From Acanthochlamys bracteata (taxonomy: Eukaryota; Streptophyta; Magnoliopsida; Pandanales; Velloziaceae): 64,000 bases of DNA. A program made the translations under genes and the position numbers. The notes beneath the pieces were generated by a model. The model had not been told where the DNA came from, searched no databases, and worked only from the letters and a program-made list of their open reading frames with translations. Where the stretch lies: assembly GCA_019914995.1 (NCBI GenBank), contig CM034140.1:1116001-1180000 (forward strand). Direction: 5' to 3'. Below are positions 11,646-24,741 of the stretch, piece after piece (within the stretch, counting starts at the first letter, position 1; each line of letters starts with the position of its first letter).

Positions 11646-14600
11646 TTAAGGTGCTGCGCTCTTCTGAGACTTGATCATACTCCGAATGACGTACGCAAGA
11701 ATACCTCCATGATCAAAGTATGCAAGCTCAACCTGCAGTTACAATTAGATTCATCACACCACCAAACTCTCTATCAGGTTAAGATAATGATGCCATTGGC
11801 TACCGCAGCTCCCAATAACATATAAGTTAACTGATTACAGCAGTGACTGTCATCAGCTTTAAGAGGCATAACCCTCTATAAGGGGAGCAACACAAATATA
11901 CCACATACAGGAATGTAATCAAGTCAAAAGATCATTTAAGGCAATCTAAAGAGACTAGCATGCTCATTCCTACAACATAGTCTTTTTATATTTATTATCT
12001 TACCTCTGTATCAAAGCGAACTGTACAAGTGAAAGACTTTCCACTATCAGTCGTAACTGTAACGTCCTGTCCAGGTCTTATTTCACGGATTTGGTTTGGT
12101 AGGTCAATCGTATAACGCTCATGGCCTGTAAGACCCAGCGTATCAGCATCTTCACCTGGCTTGAAACATAGAGGAATTATGCCCATCCCCACTAAATTGC
12201 TGCGATGGATTCTCTCAAAACTTTTAGCTATGACAGCTTTTACACCCTACAAGCAAAACCAGAGCTTTGTTAAATGGCAACATCATAATAAGTATGGTTA
12301 GCAATAACGAGAAAAGAACCTGCATCATAGGGCCTTTGGCGGCCCAGTCTCTAGAGCTTCCACTCCCATACTCAGCTCCAGCTAAGATTATGGTGTCTTG
12401 ACCATCAGCTTTGTATCTCTTGGAAAAGGAACACCAAATGGTTACGATGTCAGCAGGGGTAAATTAGCGGAACTTGAAGATAATAACACATTACAACATT
12501 GTCTTAGTTAGCATTTCCAGATTCTACTGAAAAACTGACCAACTGGTTATAGGCACATTGACAAAGACAAAAAAAAGTAACTTTAACGAGAACTTACCAT
12601 TGCTGCATCATAGACATAAAGTTTTTCTCCAGTAGGAATGTGAATCGTCTTTGGTCCAACTTCTCCGTTCAAGAGTTTATTCACAATGCGAATATTAGCA
12701 AAAGTTCCCCTGGTCATTACTTCATCATTTCCACGACGGCTGCCATAAGAATTGAAATCCTTGGGAGAAACACCATGCTCCATTAAGTACTTAGCTGCTG
12801 GACTGTCCTTATGAATGCTCCCAGCTGGTGAAATATGATCGGTTGTGATGCTATCACCAAAATTCAACAAACAATAGGCATCTTTTACTCCATGGGGACC
12901 AGGTGGATCCATGGTCATGTTTTTAAAATATGGAGGTTCGTGGATGTAAGTAGACTTTGGATCCCAGGCAAATATTTTTGATTCTGGAACCGAAAGGTCA
13001 TTCCACATTGGGTTGCCTTTAGTAATAGCCTCATAAGTGCTTTTAAACATCTCTGGCAATACATTAGACTGTACCACCTGGATAAAAGCATCTAGTCAAA
13101 ACTTCCGCAAAAAGTATACATACGAAATTAACGAAGACCATCTACTAGTGATCAACTTCACTTATTTTCTTGTTTTGCATATGTGGCAAAAAGGAATATA
13201 TATACCTCTATATAAATTAGTAACTTGATAAATATACCTCTGCAATCTCTTCATGTGATGGCCATATATCCTTGAAGTACACACTCTTCCCATCCTTTCC
13301 TGTGCCTATGGGCTCGTTGTCGAAATCGATGTCAACCTGACAATGAAAGATATTAGCACATTTTACATGAGACCTCTTTGTTCCATGCAAATCAGCTAAA
13401 GAAACTACTCGAGAGGACCTGGCATTCCAAACATACCGTTGTCCTGGAAGAACTATATAACATGCCATAGATTAGGAAATATATAACATGCCATAGGTTA
13501 GGAAATGAGAATGAAGAAAGGCAGTTGCAGAGAATGGGTTCACTAACCAAAGGAACCATGATATGCCCTCTGTAGGTGATGAGAACTTCTCTATTGAAAA
13601 CAATGCAGATCGAAAATTAAGGATGTGCATCACTTGCAGTGAAGTGAGTTCCTAGAAAAGTGAGTTTTTTGAGAAGTGGTTTGACAAGTGAGTGGGGTTT
13701 TGTGTTTGATTGTAGTTAAGAATGAATCTGCAAGTGACTTTTTGTGTTTTGTTGTATTTGGAAGTGAGTCTGGAAGTGAATTTTTGATGGAAAATTGAGT
13801 TCCACCCAAACTGATACATCTAAGCTGTTTCTCTAATTCACCAGAATTTTTAAAAACAAATGAGATTGTTGAGCACTAGGAGGAAACAGGACAGTATTTT
13901 CTAGTAGCCCTCATACTCCAGAAGATACGTTGCCCATTATTCGCAAAAGGCCACTCATAAAAGAACGCAGAAAACACAGAATAAATGCAGAAGTTTCCAA
14001 GCAACCAAAAAAGCAAAGATATAAGCATATGCAATTATCATAAATTAAGAGAACAACATTTGACAGTTGAAACTCCTAACCTGTATTCTCTAACAGCTTC
14101 CCCAAATGAAAAATAGCAAATGGAAGATTAAAAGTATTAGATAGGTACCAGACCCTACCTGTGGTATGAGAAACATTCATAAGTTGATAAGTACAGACAG
14201 AAGAAAGATTTAGGCATGTCATACAAGTTTCTTTTAAGGCAAACTTCTTCCAATTATAAAACAACATCAAGAAACATTAAAAATAAAATAACAATGATTA
14301 CTTACTGTTCCAGCAAGTGCATATGCCACAACAAGAGGAGGTGAAGCAAGATAATTGGCTCTAGTCAGTGGATGTATTCGCCCCTCAAAGTTCCGATTCC
14401 CAGAAAGTACAGAAGCAGCAACGATGTCTACAGAGTTGCAACAACAAACAAATGTATGAACATTTAAAGATAAGAGGAGATAAGTGCAAACAAAGGTATT
14501 TTTAGATGTTCCAAATATGATCGACCATTTTCTGAAATAGCAGTAGCAACCGATTGATCAAGGTCCCCAGAGTTCCCAATGCATGTCGTGCACCCGTATC

Positions 14601-17600
14601 CAACAATATTAAAGCCTTGTTGATTCAAATATTTTTGAAGACCACTACAGGCACCAAATATATAACCACATATTAGTACCTCTATTTTGATAACTAACTG
14701 ACTATATCTTACTTAGTCACACAGGCCTCCACAAAATCATATATATGCTGCTATAAATTCGTACGAGATCAGCACAGTCAAAGTGCATCATCACCTCTGA
14801 AGCAAATACTTCGTAACAGCTCCAGAACCTGGTCCAAGACTTGTTTTGATCCATGGTTTTACCTGAAATAAAGATGAAGTGTGTCTTAAATAATACTCAA
14901 AGAATATACAGAATGAAGGATCCATGTAATCCTCAGAAAGGACCAAGATGATTGCTTATGGAAGTGGATAAAATAAAACCAATAGCATATCAAATATAAT
15001 GTAAGCTACAAATATCATAAATGAGACTAACCTCAAGACCAAGTTCACAGGCCTTTTTTGCAACAAGACCTGCGCCTAGCATTACACTAGGATTTGAGGT
15101 ATTTGTGCAGCTTGTGACGGCTGCTATGACAACACTACCATGTCTGAGTTCGGCGGGATGTCCATGAAAATCAAACTTAACGACTTTGTCTTGAGACTCC
15201 TTTGGCACTGCAAAACCCTGAAGAAGCTTACTGTGCTCAGAAACCAAATAGGAAATTTAAAACAATTGTATGATTGCATACGGTCACATGGCCCAGTAAA
15301 ACTAAACTAACAGTAATACCTTAACATTTGAATATGCAACAGTTAAATAAGTCTATACTAAGCATGACAAAAAGCAGTGTACCTTGAACCCAATCTTATT
15401 ATTCAAACACGAACGCCAGTCTTCTTTCATATCCTTTAATGCGACTCGATCATGAGGCCTGCAGTTGCTAAGCTTGGTAGTCCAATACACGAAGAAAGAA
15501 AAGATTACTAAAATGATTTAGAGATTTTTACCTCTTTGGACCTGCAACACAGGGAACCACCTCACTAAGATCCAGCTCCAAATAAGATGAATAAACCCTT
15601 TCCTGTTGGGGCTGAGCATGTATACAATTGAGGTATATGATTGATCAGTTATCAGTTAACTAGCAAGACAATTTCCATCAAAATAAAGCAACATGGCTTA
15701 CCTCATTATAGTCAACAAACATTCGATTCTCTCGCAAGTAAGCTTCAATCATTGACACCTATTAAGTTCATTGGGAAATGTCAAGGGTTTACAGAAGAGC
15801 TCTGATGGGCAAACTTAAATGAGTTGGGAGCCTAGCCATGTACTTATAAGAACCACATTTGAACTGCCCAAAAAACCCTACTTTACTACAATCAGTTTTG
15901 GATCTTTGTAGGAAAGAAAGGATGAGAAGTTAATGGTACTCCCAACATACTATGCACTGAGTCAATGCATGAGAAAAATACTGAGAGTCAAATCAGAAAT
16001 AATGTCGAAAAGTTGAAAGACTAACAGTTTCTTCGCTTCTTCCAGTCAGCTTGAGATATTGCAAGGTAACATGATCAACGGGAAAGAAGCCCATAGTTGC
16101 ACCATATTCAGGCGACATATTGGCAATGGTGGCCCGGTCAGCCAACGATAACTTTCCCATGCCCTCACCTACTCGAAGTGAGCAAAGAAGTTACCAAGTC
16201 GACATAAGACAGTTACGGTGATGCGGCAACATAACTCTATCACATCAGGAGTAACAATTCATTACCATAGAATTCCACAAACTTGCCAACAACACCATGC
16301 TTCCTTAGTATTTGAGTCACAGTTAAAACCAGATCCGTTGCAGTGACACCATTTTGCAATTTCCCAGACAGCTTAAATCCAACAACACCTGGCAAAAGCA
16401 TGCTCATAGGCTGACAAAATAATGGAAACATGAGTTGTGAAATTAATATGACATCTATGCTCGTATGCAGAATGAAATCAACAAACAGTCACATCGTAAC
16501 TTTGAGACAAGCAAATATCAGCACAAATTAGTGAATGCTAGGTAAAACCATAATCTATAAGGGCAAATGTTGCTAGTGTAAGGAAACATGGACAAGATGA
16601 GATCCTTAACAATGAAAATTACAGAAAGTAGGGGAAACATAATCATATATATATGACCCATAAGGATCTGAATGAGTTACATATAGTGAGCTTCTCCACA
16701 TAAAGAACTTCCAAATGAATCATCATCAGCTGACCAGATTCTCAAAGAAGTTTTATACATAACTGATTTGGGTGTTTAACAAACACAGCTAGCATATACT
16801 AAACCATCATTACCTGACCAAGCATTGTAGCTTCAGCTTCAATCCCTCCGACACCCCATCCGGCAACCCCTAGGCCATCAATCATTGTAGTATGCGAATC
16901 GGTACCAACCAAACTATCTGGATACAACATCCCATCCGTGTTGAAAACAACCCGTCCAAGGTATTCCAGATTAACCTGCCATTGCATACATATGGATCCA
17001 CGGCCAGTCAGCTAATGTTGAATACATCATTATATATCAGAATGACGCAGTCTTACCTGGTGAACAATACCAGAACCAGGAGGAACGACGAGCATGTTGT
17101 GGAAAGCACCTGAACCCCATTTAAGAAAAGCAAACCGCTCTTTGTTTCTCCGGAATTCAAGTTCCATATTTGTTTTAAGTGCATTTTCTGATCTTGCCAA
17201 GTCAACTTGTACCGAATGGTCAATGACAAGATCAACTGGAACCTGTGTGCAGCAAAAAATCAACATCTTCACGAATCTGCCAGAGCATAAACATGATAAT
17301 ACTAACGGACTCTATGTTATAGAACTAATATGTGTGTTTCTGAGAGAAAAGCAAGACAAAAGCTTCAATCTGGAATTTGGTCCTAGCTATAATGCAGATA
17401 ACAGTAATGAGTACAAACTAAAGGATTGATCTTCTCAATATCACTGCCGAGCTTGTTCATAGCATCGCGCATGCAAGCAAGATCAACAACAGCAGGAACA
17501 CCAGTAAAATCCTGCCCAAGAAGAAAAGTTTTAAGAGCCTATCACCATCCCAAAAACTGAACCATCTGTTCCCAAGTTCATGAACAATTTAACTACTAGT

Positions 17601-18680
17601 ATTGCACCTGAAGAAGCACCCGTGCAGGCTTAAATGGTATCTCGACTTGTCTAGGAGATGTATTTTCCCAGTCAATGATCTTCTCTACATCATCCTTAGT
17701 GACCTGAAAATTATCGCAATTCCTAATTGCTGACTCTAGAAGAATCTTGATAGAGTATGGCAATTTGTCTGCAATGCAATAGGATGCAAGCTTACAGTTA
17801 GACCTAAGTCATATACACTTCACAAAGAAAGAATGAGGAATACAAAACAAAAGAGCTCTACAAGCAGCTTAACCAAGTACCATGTTAACCGTAAGAAAAT
17901 AAAATTAAGAAGAATGTAACCTATAAAAGAGATTTGTCTCTCTATACAAAATTAATACTGCATGGGAAACAGCTCCATCGAGTACGCGGATCATGGCATC
18001 GTAAGACTGTCTCATTTTAAAATGATGATGAATCTCTCATTTGTGAAGACTGAAGGGCCATTAGAAGATAAACAAATTTACTTCTTTTGTCGAGAAGTTA
18101 AACTGATAGAAATGTCTAGTTCAATAATTAGAAGAGTGCAAAAGACATGCTCGGAGTAAATCCTTACCAATTCTTGGATCATTAAGGGCAGGAAGACTAT
18201 AGTACTTTCCATATTCACCTCCGCCGGGCTTTGGGAGAGTGGTTAAGATTTCCTTGAACGGATGCTCAACGGCTGTATCCTCAAAAGACAAATAAAAAAG
18301 GTAAGAATTTATAAAGCGATGACTACTATGCACAACATAAGAAATTACAATTTCAAAAATGAAATGAAATTAAATATACAAAACAAACGAGCAAGAAAGC
18401 AACAGCATAGAACCAGCATACCCATGGTGGAAGCTTTGCGGTGGAGCCGCTCAACAGCAGCAGCAGAGCTCCTGATCTGTGGCGTTCTTAGGCTAACGGG
18501 CGACCTCAAATTACTATGATATCGCAAACCGGCCGCCGACGATGCAATCAACGAACCAGAAATCGAAGTACAAGGCCGAGATAAACTCAACAACCTTGCC
18601 GCCGGTGAAGAAGAGAAGCGAAGCTGTCGAGAAGCTGTTCGGAGAAGTAGAGCAGAAGCAGCAGTAGTAGCTTTATACAT
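11646..18680 (-). CDS. ACO3: Aconitate hydratase, mitochondrial (plant ACO2/ACO3 type)
   Basis: Twenty minus-strand exons: 18680-18422, 18272-18168, 17768-17608, 17511-17419, 17242-17057, 16975-16814, 16410-16266, 16168-16026, 15758-15702, 15611-15532, 15458-15383, 15217-15032, 14862-14795, 14644-14526, 14427-14306, 13336-13238, 13077-12598, 12418-12320, 12246-12004, 11732-11646. They join in frame to 989 aa. The enzyme converts citrate to isocitrate through cis-aconitate using a 4Fe-4S cluster. Cluster ligands are Cys526 ([10 protein letters not shown]), Cys592 and Cys595 ([12 protein letters not shown]); the 66- and 3-residue spacing is that of IRP1-type aconitases. Also present are [40 protein letters not shown] and the swivel-domain [14 protein letters not shown]. 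The first ~85 residues are rich in Ala, Ser and Arg with no acid run, a typical mitochondrial presequence. Met86 aligns with the start of presequence-less aconitases. The symbol is by similarity; ACO2 is equally possible. Confidence 0.97.
13590..13830. repeat. Internally repetitive segment in aconitase intron 15
   Basis: A G/T-rich stretch differs in composition from the rest of the intron. It repeats AAGTGAGT/AAGTGAAT/AAGTGACT motifs and TTTGTGTTTG-like motifs several times. It may be a decayed small transposon fragment. No clear terminal inverted repeats or target duplication were found by eye. Confidence 0.4.
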
Positions 18681-18954
18681 GGGCGAACAACTTGAGAAGC
18701 TGAAGCTTATAGGTTAAAAAAATAGCTGCTTACTGCTGCTCGCTTCTTAGAAGTGATGGAGGATTGAAGAATCTATACATAGATGTAAATCAATAATGAT
18801 GAGATTATTGTTGGAGTTGTTGCTGATTGGGTTATGGAAAGTTGTAGAGAAAGAAAAGACATTAGTAAGGGAGTGTGGAGAAAGTTCTCAAACTTTTGTC
18901 GCCTTTTGAGTCGGAGAAACAGTTGAGGAATACAGTGATGGAGAACACGTGTAT

Positions 18955-19525
18955 TCTAGTTATAAAAATCTAATCAAATATTGAATCGAAATTCTGTTTG
19001 AATTTGATCAGTTATATCGAAAATATTAAAAATTATGTAAAAATATATATTTTTTATTAAAAAATATATAAATTAAATAATAAATCAATATAAAAAAAGC
19101 AAAAAATATTTTGAATAATAAATTTTAAAAAAATTCTTATCTTGAAATAATTTTATTATTTTTCTTATAATTTAACAGAATTAATATTATAATAAAATAA
19201 ATTAAATAAATATTTATAAATAAAATATAATAAACTTATATTTTTATATTATTATTTTAAATATAAAATCTAAACTATATATTATTTTTTAATATAAAAT
19301 TATTAATAATTATTTTTATATTAAATATTATAAATTTAAATTTTTTAAAATTTAATTTAATCTGTTTTGATTCAAGCGAGTTGGTTGATTGAATTGAAGC
19401 GGCTCGAAATGTATTAAAGCGAATCGATTATATAAATAATTTTATTATTAATTATGACCGATTTATATTCCGATTTAATAATTTTTGAATTAATCCGGAC
19501 AGGCCAATTCAAATTTTACAACTAT
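18955..19525. repeat. AT-rich decayed element upstream of aconitase
   Basis: About 570 bases of A/T-only stretches are bounded by segments rich in GATTCAAGCGAG, GAATTGAAGCGGCTCG and GAATCGATT-type words. This layout resembles the elements at 32475-32880 and 48747-49295. No ORF. It is probably a non-autonomous DNA transposon remnant. Confidence 0.4.
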
Positions 19526-19744
19526 AGTATTCATACACTATAACTTTCCACCCGTGAAGACACTACATTTTATCATTTATTATTTGAGTGATTAAAACTT
19601 TTAATCAGCTTAAGTGGAGTCAAAATTCGTTCGTAGGATGGCCTTAAATAACACATATTATATAATATAATTTGGAGAATATTGCAAGACACATATATGA
19701 GAAACCTTTAAATGGAAGTTAAGAAGCGAGTCCGTTTAGGATTG

Positions 19745-19970
19745 CTTTTTTCTGACAGAATTTTTTAATTTTTAATTTTATATTTTTTAATATATATTTT
19801 ATAAATATTTAAAATATTTATTTAAAAATTAAAAAAAATTAAAAAATTTTACGTAATAAAATTTTTTATTATATATTATTATTATTTTTTTTAAAATAAA
19901 AAAATAAAAATATTTTTTATTTCAAAAAAATTTTATTTCATAAATATTTTCAAACGTCCTAGTACTTTTC
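19745..19970. mobile_element. AT-rich MITE-like element, copy 1
   Basis: Near-palindromic A/T sequence with the family core TATTTTTTAATATATATTTT at 19781-19800, continuing through ATAAATATTTAAAATATTTA. The right end has ATTTTCAAACGTCC. The reverse complement of the core occurs in copy 2. Confidence 0.55.
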
Positions 19971-20514
19971 AAGAATATACTTGCTAATACAGGTCCAAAA
20001 TCTGGGACTTCGAGAAATGTTTAACCTACAGATTAAGCAATTTCAGAAAACTTAAAGAACAGCTGCTATATAAGAAGAAAAACTGAAATCAGATTAAAGA
20101 AAATTTCCTGCTAGTAGCAAGTTAGCAACTAGCAATGGGAACTTGTACTATGAAAACGACGGTAAAAACCTGGCAAGGAGAGTTAAACTTCAGTACCTGA
20201 TTCAGGTATTTAATATGCAACCTGTTACTTACCAAGAATACAGCGATGTCGTAGTCTGTCAGATAGCAGAATATAAAGGTCATCTGGTTCTTGCGGTTGA
20301 TAACAGTTAACCTCTTTATATTGTTTACAAAAACTTTTTATTTATTTTTATTATTTTCTTTTGATTTTTAGCATTTTAATAAAATATATTAGTATTTTAA
20401 AGATAAGCGTACATAACAAAAATTTTATGTATAATTTCTCTAGTCTCAAAATAACCTTTTTCAAAAGAAATTCCTAAGTTGTAAGGATTCCCAAACCGAC
20501 CATATTAGGGAAAG

Positions 20515-20735
20515 TTGAAAGTTTTCTAAAATAAAATTTTTTAAAATAAAAATTATTATATTTTTTTAAAACAAGCTCTATTATTTTATTTAAAAAATAA
20601 TAAAATAAATAATAAAAATATCACAATCTAAAATTTTTTATATTTTTTAATTTTTAAATAAATTTTCTAAATATTTATAAAAAATATATTAAAAAATTTG
20701 AAATAAAAAATGAAAAAACTTGTTTTGGAGAAAGA
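20515..20735. mobile_element. AT-rich MITE-like element, copy 2 (inverted)
   Basis: Carries the reverse complement of the copy 1 core at about 20649-20697 (AATTTTTAAATAAATTTTCT, then AAATATTTATAAAAAATATA). Ends are GAAAGTTTTCTAAAAT on the left and AACTTGTTTTGG on the right. Confidence 0.55.
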
Positions 20736-21214
20736 AATAGACCTGCAGCAGATAGATCAACGTTCAGCAAAGAGCGTGTTTGTAATTGGGTTTTGTAAAA
20801 GTGAAAAACAGAAAGTAGAATTTTAAAAAAAATGAAGTGGAAGTGGAATTCAGCATTTATGTTTTAATAGATTTTAAAATATGTTAAAAATTAAAAGATA
20901 TAATTGTATTGAAAAATGTGTAAATAAGAAAGTTAGAACTGAAGTGTCGCATCTGAAAGTAGAGTTCTGAATTTCTTGTGTAATTGAAACATATGAACTG
21001 TTCGAAATTCAATATCTGGCAGGAGAAAGTGAAGTTACGGGCGTTCGAAACACGCCCAAAGTGCAAACTCCAAAGAAGATCATTAATGTTTCCTCCAGAG
21101 CTGCACAGGATATAAATCGAACTTCTTGGTTATAGTTTTCACTGAAAGACAATCTCATAAACAGTTAGCAAATTCTAGGCGTACCTCACTGTAGTCCGTA
21201 GTCTCAAATTTTCA

Positions 21215-21937
21215 GTCTGCTCACAAGAAGGTCTCAATGTTGAACGCAAGACAAGGCCAATCCATTATCTCGGTGCAGGATTTCTCAATCATCTTCACTA
21301 CCTTCCTCCTTGTACAAATCTCTCTAACTAATAAGGGAACTGAAAGTGGCAGCAGTTGTCTCAGCCTATCACAGCTTGTCAGATCAAGAAGAGCAGTTGC
21401 CTCCACCATGCGGTTAGCACGGCAAAGAATATTAGTCAGTGTTGAATAAGTATAAGCATAACTGCATAAGCAATGGAGACCACGGTGTGGAATGTCATTG
21501 TAAAATAACGGAAGGGCAGAAGGCTGTAGGTGAGAATTGTGGCTGGATTGTCAAAGAATGAACTGCGACTGCACGACGGAAAACGAAAGAGCATGATGGA
21601 AATGGTCAGGAGAGCGAAGAAACAGATGTGAGGAATCTCGAGGAGAGGAAGTAGGTGAACAATTGAACGAGAGGAGCAATTTGTCGAACAGTTGGAGGGC
21701 ATCGAGCTGAGGAAGAGCGCGGAGTAGAGAAAGAGGGATTCAGGAACCGCCGGAACGAAAGGAGGAAGGAGAGAACGAGCGAATGGCTTGAACGTCGGAG
21801 CTAGCAGAAAAAGAGCGGGGCGAGGGAGATGTAGGAGGCGTCGCCCAAGTGTCGGTGGTGGCTTGGATATGGAGTAGAGCGAGGGAAGCGACGCATGGTG
21901 GCGGTGGTAATGGTATTTTGTGTTGTTTGAAATTCAT
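21215..21937 (-). pseudogene. Broken coding remnant, possibly pentatricopeptide-like
   Basis: On the minus strand a 65-residue frame from 21937 ends in TGA at 21740, but the same frame resumes (IPLSLLRALPQLDALQLFDK) and runs on to another stop. Further downstream a different frame reads TYSTLTNILCRANRMVEA then TALLDLTSCDRLRQLLPL (about 21435-21340). Its pattern resembles a pentatricopeptide helix pair. At least one stop and one frame change lie between these blocks, so it cannot make one protein as it stands. The GC-richer base composition contrasts with the surrounding AT-rich DNA and supports a former coding region. The family assignment is a guess. A lineage-specific gene with introns I failed to see is the alternative. 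Confidence 0.3.
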
Positions 21938-22431
21938 AGAGCAAATGCGCGGGAGAGCATTGTGGTAAAAACGAACAAAAAAAAGAACAAAATCAAACAG
22001 ATAAGCTTCTTTGTAGGGATAAAGGTTTTCTTCTCGCAGAAATCATGAACACGTAATTTTAAAATCTCGTGTTCGCATCGACAGACATGTTGGTCTTGGT
22101 TCAAATAGTTGCATCAACAATGCAAACATAGTATCTGCTGATAACTGCAAAGATATACTCCAGCAACAAACATTCTCCGTTGAAGGTACTTGAAATAACT
22201 GATCTTAGTAGCAGATAACAGGCTATCAGTACTTCATAACTAGTTACACAATGAAGTTCTGTTTTCTGTTAATAGTAGCAAGTGCACTTGTCAGACTAAT
22301 TCTCTCTACCTTCTTATAATACAGGACATCAGACATGAAATACAGTTGCAAAAGTTGATGGCTGCAATTCATTTAAAAATCCAGGAGACTAGGAAAGAAG
22401 AGCTTCCTATTGTTGCCATTCGGTAGCGCAA

Positions 22432-24594
22432 TCATACATTACTTTGCTTGTAGAACTTTGTCTCCAAAACCTGCTTCCCGCACATAGCACATACACCTGT
22501 TCCAGAAAATGCAATACGGCCTTTGCTCCTTTTAGAACCTCTACAATTTTCCAAGAGTAAGCAGTAGAGGATAATATGCCCCTAGCACAGACACTAAAGA
22601 TGCTTCGAAAATTTAGGTTTACTTCATCATATACTCAAAATACTGGATTCCAAGTTAGTCAGGCAATTATGGCAAATAACAGGAAGTACCAGCATATAGT
22701 GCCTAAGTAAGAAAAGAACGGGATTCCTCTCTCTTACCTTTGGAGTAAGCACAGGTGTGGCAGTATTTGGCATCCTGATGGACCTGCTGTTTGCAAATAA
22801 TGCACTTGGTATTTCCATAAGGTGTCCACCTGCAGATGATACACGCCAAGGCTACCACATCAATGGATGCACACTTCAGTATTGATAAATACTGTAAGTG
22901 TATCACGAGTGACTAGCAATTATTTACAAAAAAGATTATGTAAAATGTGCAGGTTGTACATGTGAAAATGTAAGTAACTCAAAAGTAATACAAAAAGGGA
23001 AACAACCTCGATATCATAATGGAGAAAAATAGTTGGAATTGTAATTGAGGAACAAGATTCTTGCACGTAATGCTGAGTTCAGATTAGAGACTAAAGACAT
23101 ATTTAAAGATCAAAAGCTCGTTTACAAGAACCACTTGCCATCGAATTCCTGAATGCTCTCAAAAAGATATAGAAACAAGTATGATCTTATCAACAGCACC
23201 CACTAGTTTAATCAATTTCTTATTCAAGCAACCAGGCAGCTTTGACATAATTGCTTTCACCCAGATGATGTTTTAGCTATAAGTCTTGGAAGGATCATCA
23301 TCAATTAAGTAGTGAAAGGGGTAATGAAGCTCACAACTAAAGAATCTGTGACAAACAGATGGCATCATAAACAGCATACTTTCTTTTCCACTTTCCAGAG
23401 GAAAGAGCCCCTAAAGAAACTTATTACCATAACATACCCATGTTAGCGGTTTCTCCCTCATGAAGAATTCACATCACTATATACTACAGCAGCTTCATAT
23501 ATAAATCATTAAACACCTCAACGATGTAGCAGTGATAAAAGAGAGCCTAATCTAGTCCAAGCAACGGGGGTAACCTTTTCATCAACCAACCTAAGTTGTC
23601 ACAAGTCTGTTTGATAAACAGGATACCACATGAAAATGGTTGCAAGAACAAAAGGAGAAAGGATCTTGACAGCATTGGTCTTCCAATAAATATCACAGAG
23701 AGATGTTATAGTGTATAGCAGCGCAGATACATGATACTAAATGTTTCCATTGCCTCAGCAGCAAGACGTAAACAGTCGTGCGATATCTTAATCATAATGA
23801 TTTCTTTAGGTTTCCCAATAGTTGAGGCCACCAAATAGTTTGTGACTAAAACCCCTATAACAGCCACTAAACTAATGATCTGCTAACTTTTTGAGAGATA
23901 TGGGCATGTTTATCAGATCACTAAAACGAGAACAAATAGTGATTTTGAGATCAACTACGTAGGAATTGTGAACATCAATACGGTAGCATACTTAGTCCAA
24001 CATAGGCTTAGTGAAGTTCACCAACTGTTGTGCACATCTCTACATGCCTCTCGTCAACTTGAAACTGTGTGAATAAACTTTTTCTCGGGATCAAATCTAA
24101 AACGTAATCTTAGACTACTGTAGGAACCTGACAATCAACAAATTCAGTGACAGACATGGAAGCACAGTCAACAAATTCAGTGACAAAAGTGGAAGCATAT
24201 TTCAAAGCGTAGCTCATCAACAGAAGACAAATTACCATATACAATAATATCATAACAACTCAAAATTATATCGAAGCTGAATCTATAAAACAATGGATTC
24301 GAAACGGAGAAAGAAAAGGAAAAGAAACGGGACCTATTTTTCTTGCTGAGGAGTTTATTCTCATTAATCTTCCTTCCCCCGGACTCGGTAGTGTTACTAG
24401 CTCCTTCCTTCCACTTATCCGGCACAATCACCTTTGTCAGCTTCTTCTCGCCTGTAAAAATTCACAAAAAGTTACAACCAAATTCATCATCAATCCACCA
24501 ACCCCAAATCGATCGAAGCTGGAAATAATCGAACAAATCACAAACTTTTAAGCAGGATTAGAGATTGAATAATCTTACACTTCTCGCAAACCAT
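22432..24594 (-). CDS. CRIPT: CRIPT homologue (cysteine-rich PDZ-binding protein family)
   Basis: Four minus-strand exons, 24594-24579 (only 16 bases), 24451-24334, 22829-22738 and 22496-22432, give 96 aa ending YKQSNV. Order of motifs: MVCEKCEKKLTKVIVPDKW, KINENKLLSKKNRWTPYGN, then CxxC pairs CIIC, CHTC and CAMC. Together with Cys3 and Cys6 these form the conserved set of metal-binding cysteine pairs of the CRIPT family. In animals CRIPT was first described as a synaptic PDZ partner, and it has since been linked to the minor spliceosome. The plant role is not established, and the conservation argues for a general nuclear or RNA function. The tiny first exon is supported by the perfect frame C(t|gc)EKKL. 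Intron 2 is long (24333-22830) with no coding signal noticed. Confidence 0.95.
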
Positions 24595-24741
24595 CGCTGC
24601 TGATTTGCTGATGATCGGGAGAAAAACTGTGTGAGATTCCCTCCCTGTTGGTGAGTACCTATAATCGAGAAGAACGGGTATATTAAACTCGCTTTTTGCT
24701 ATATTGGTGATTTCCTGCAAAGTAAGAAGATTGTTTATATT

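Noticed and set aside
22080-22250. GTTCAAAT-type word suggesting a tRNA T-loop
   Set aside because: No acceptor stem, D-arm or anticodon arm can be folded around it.
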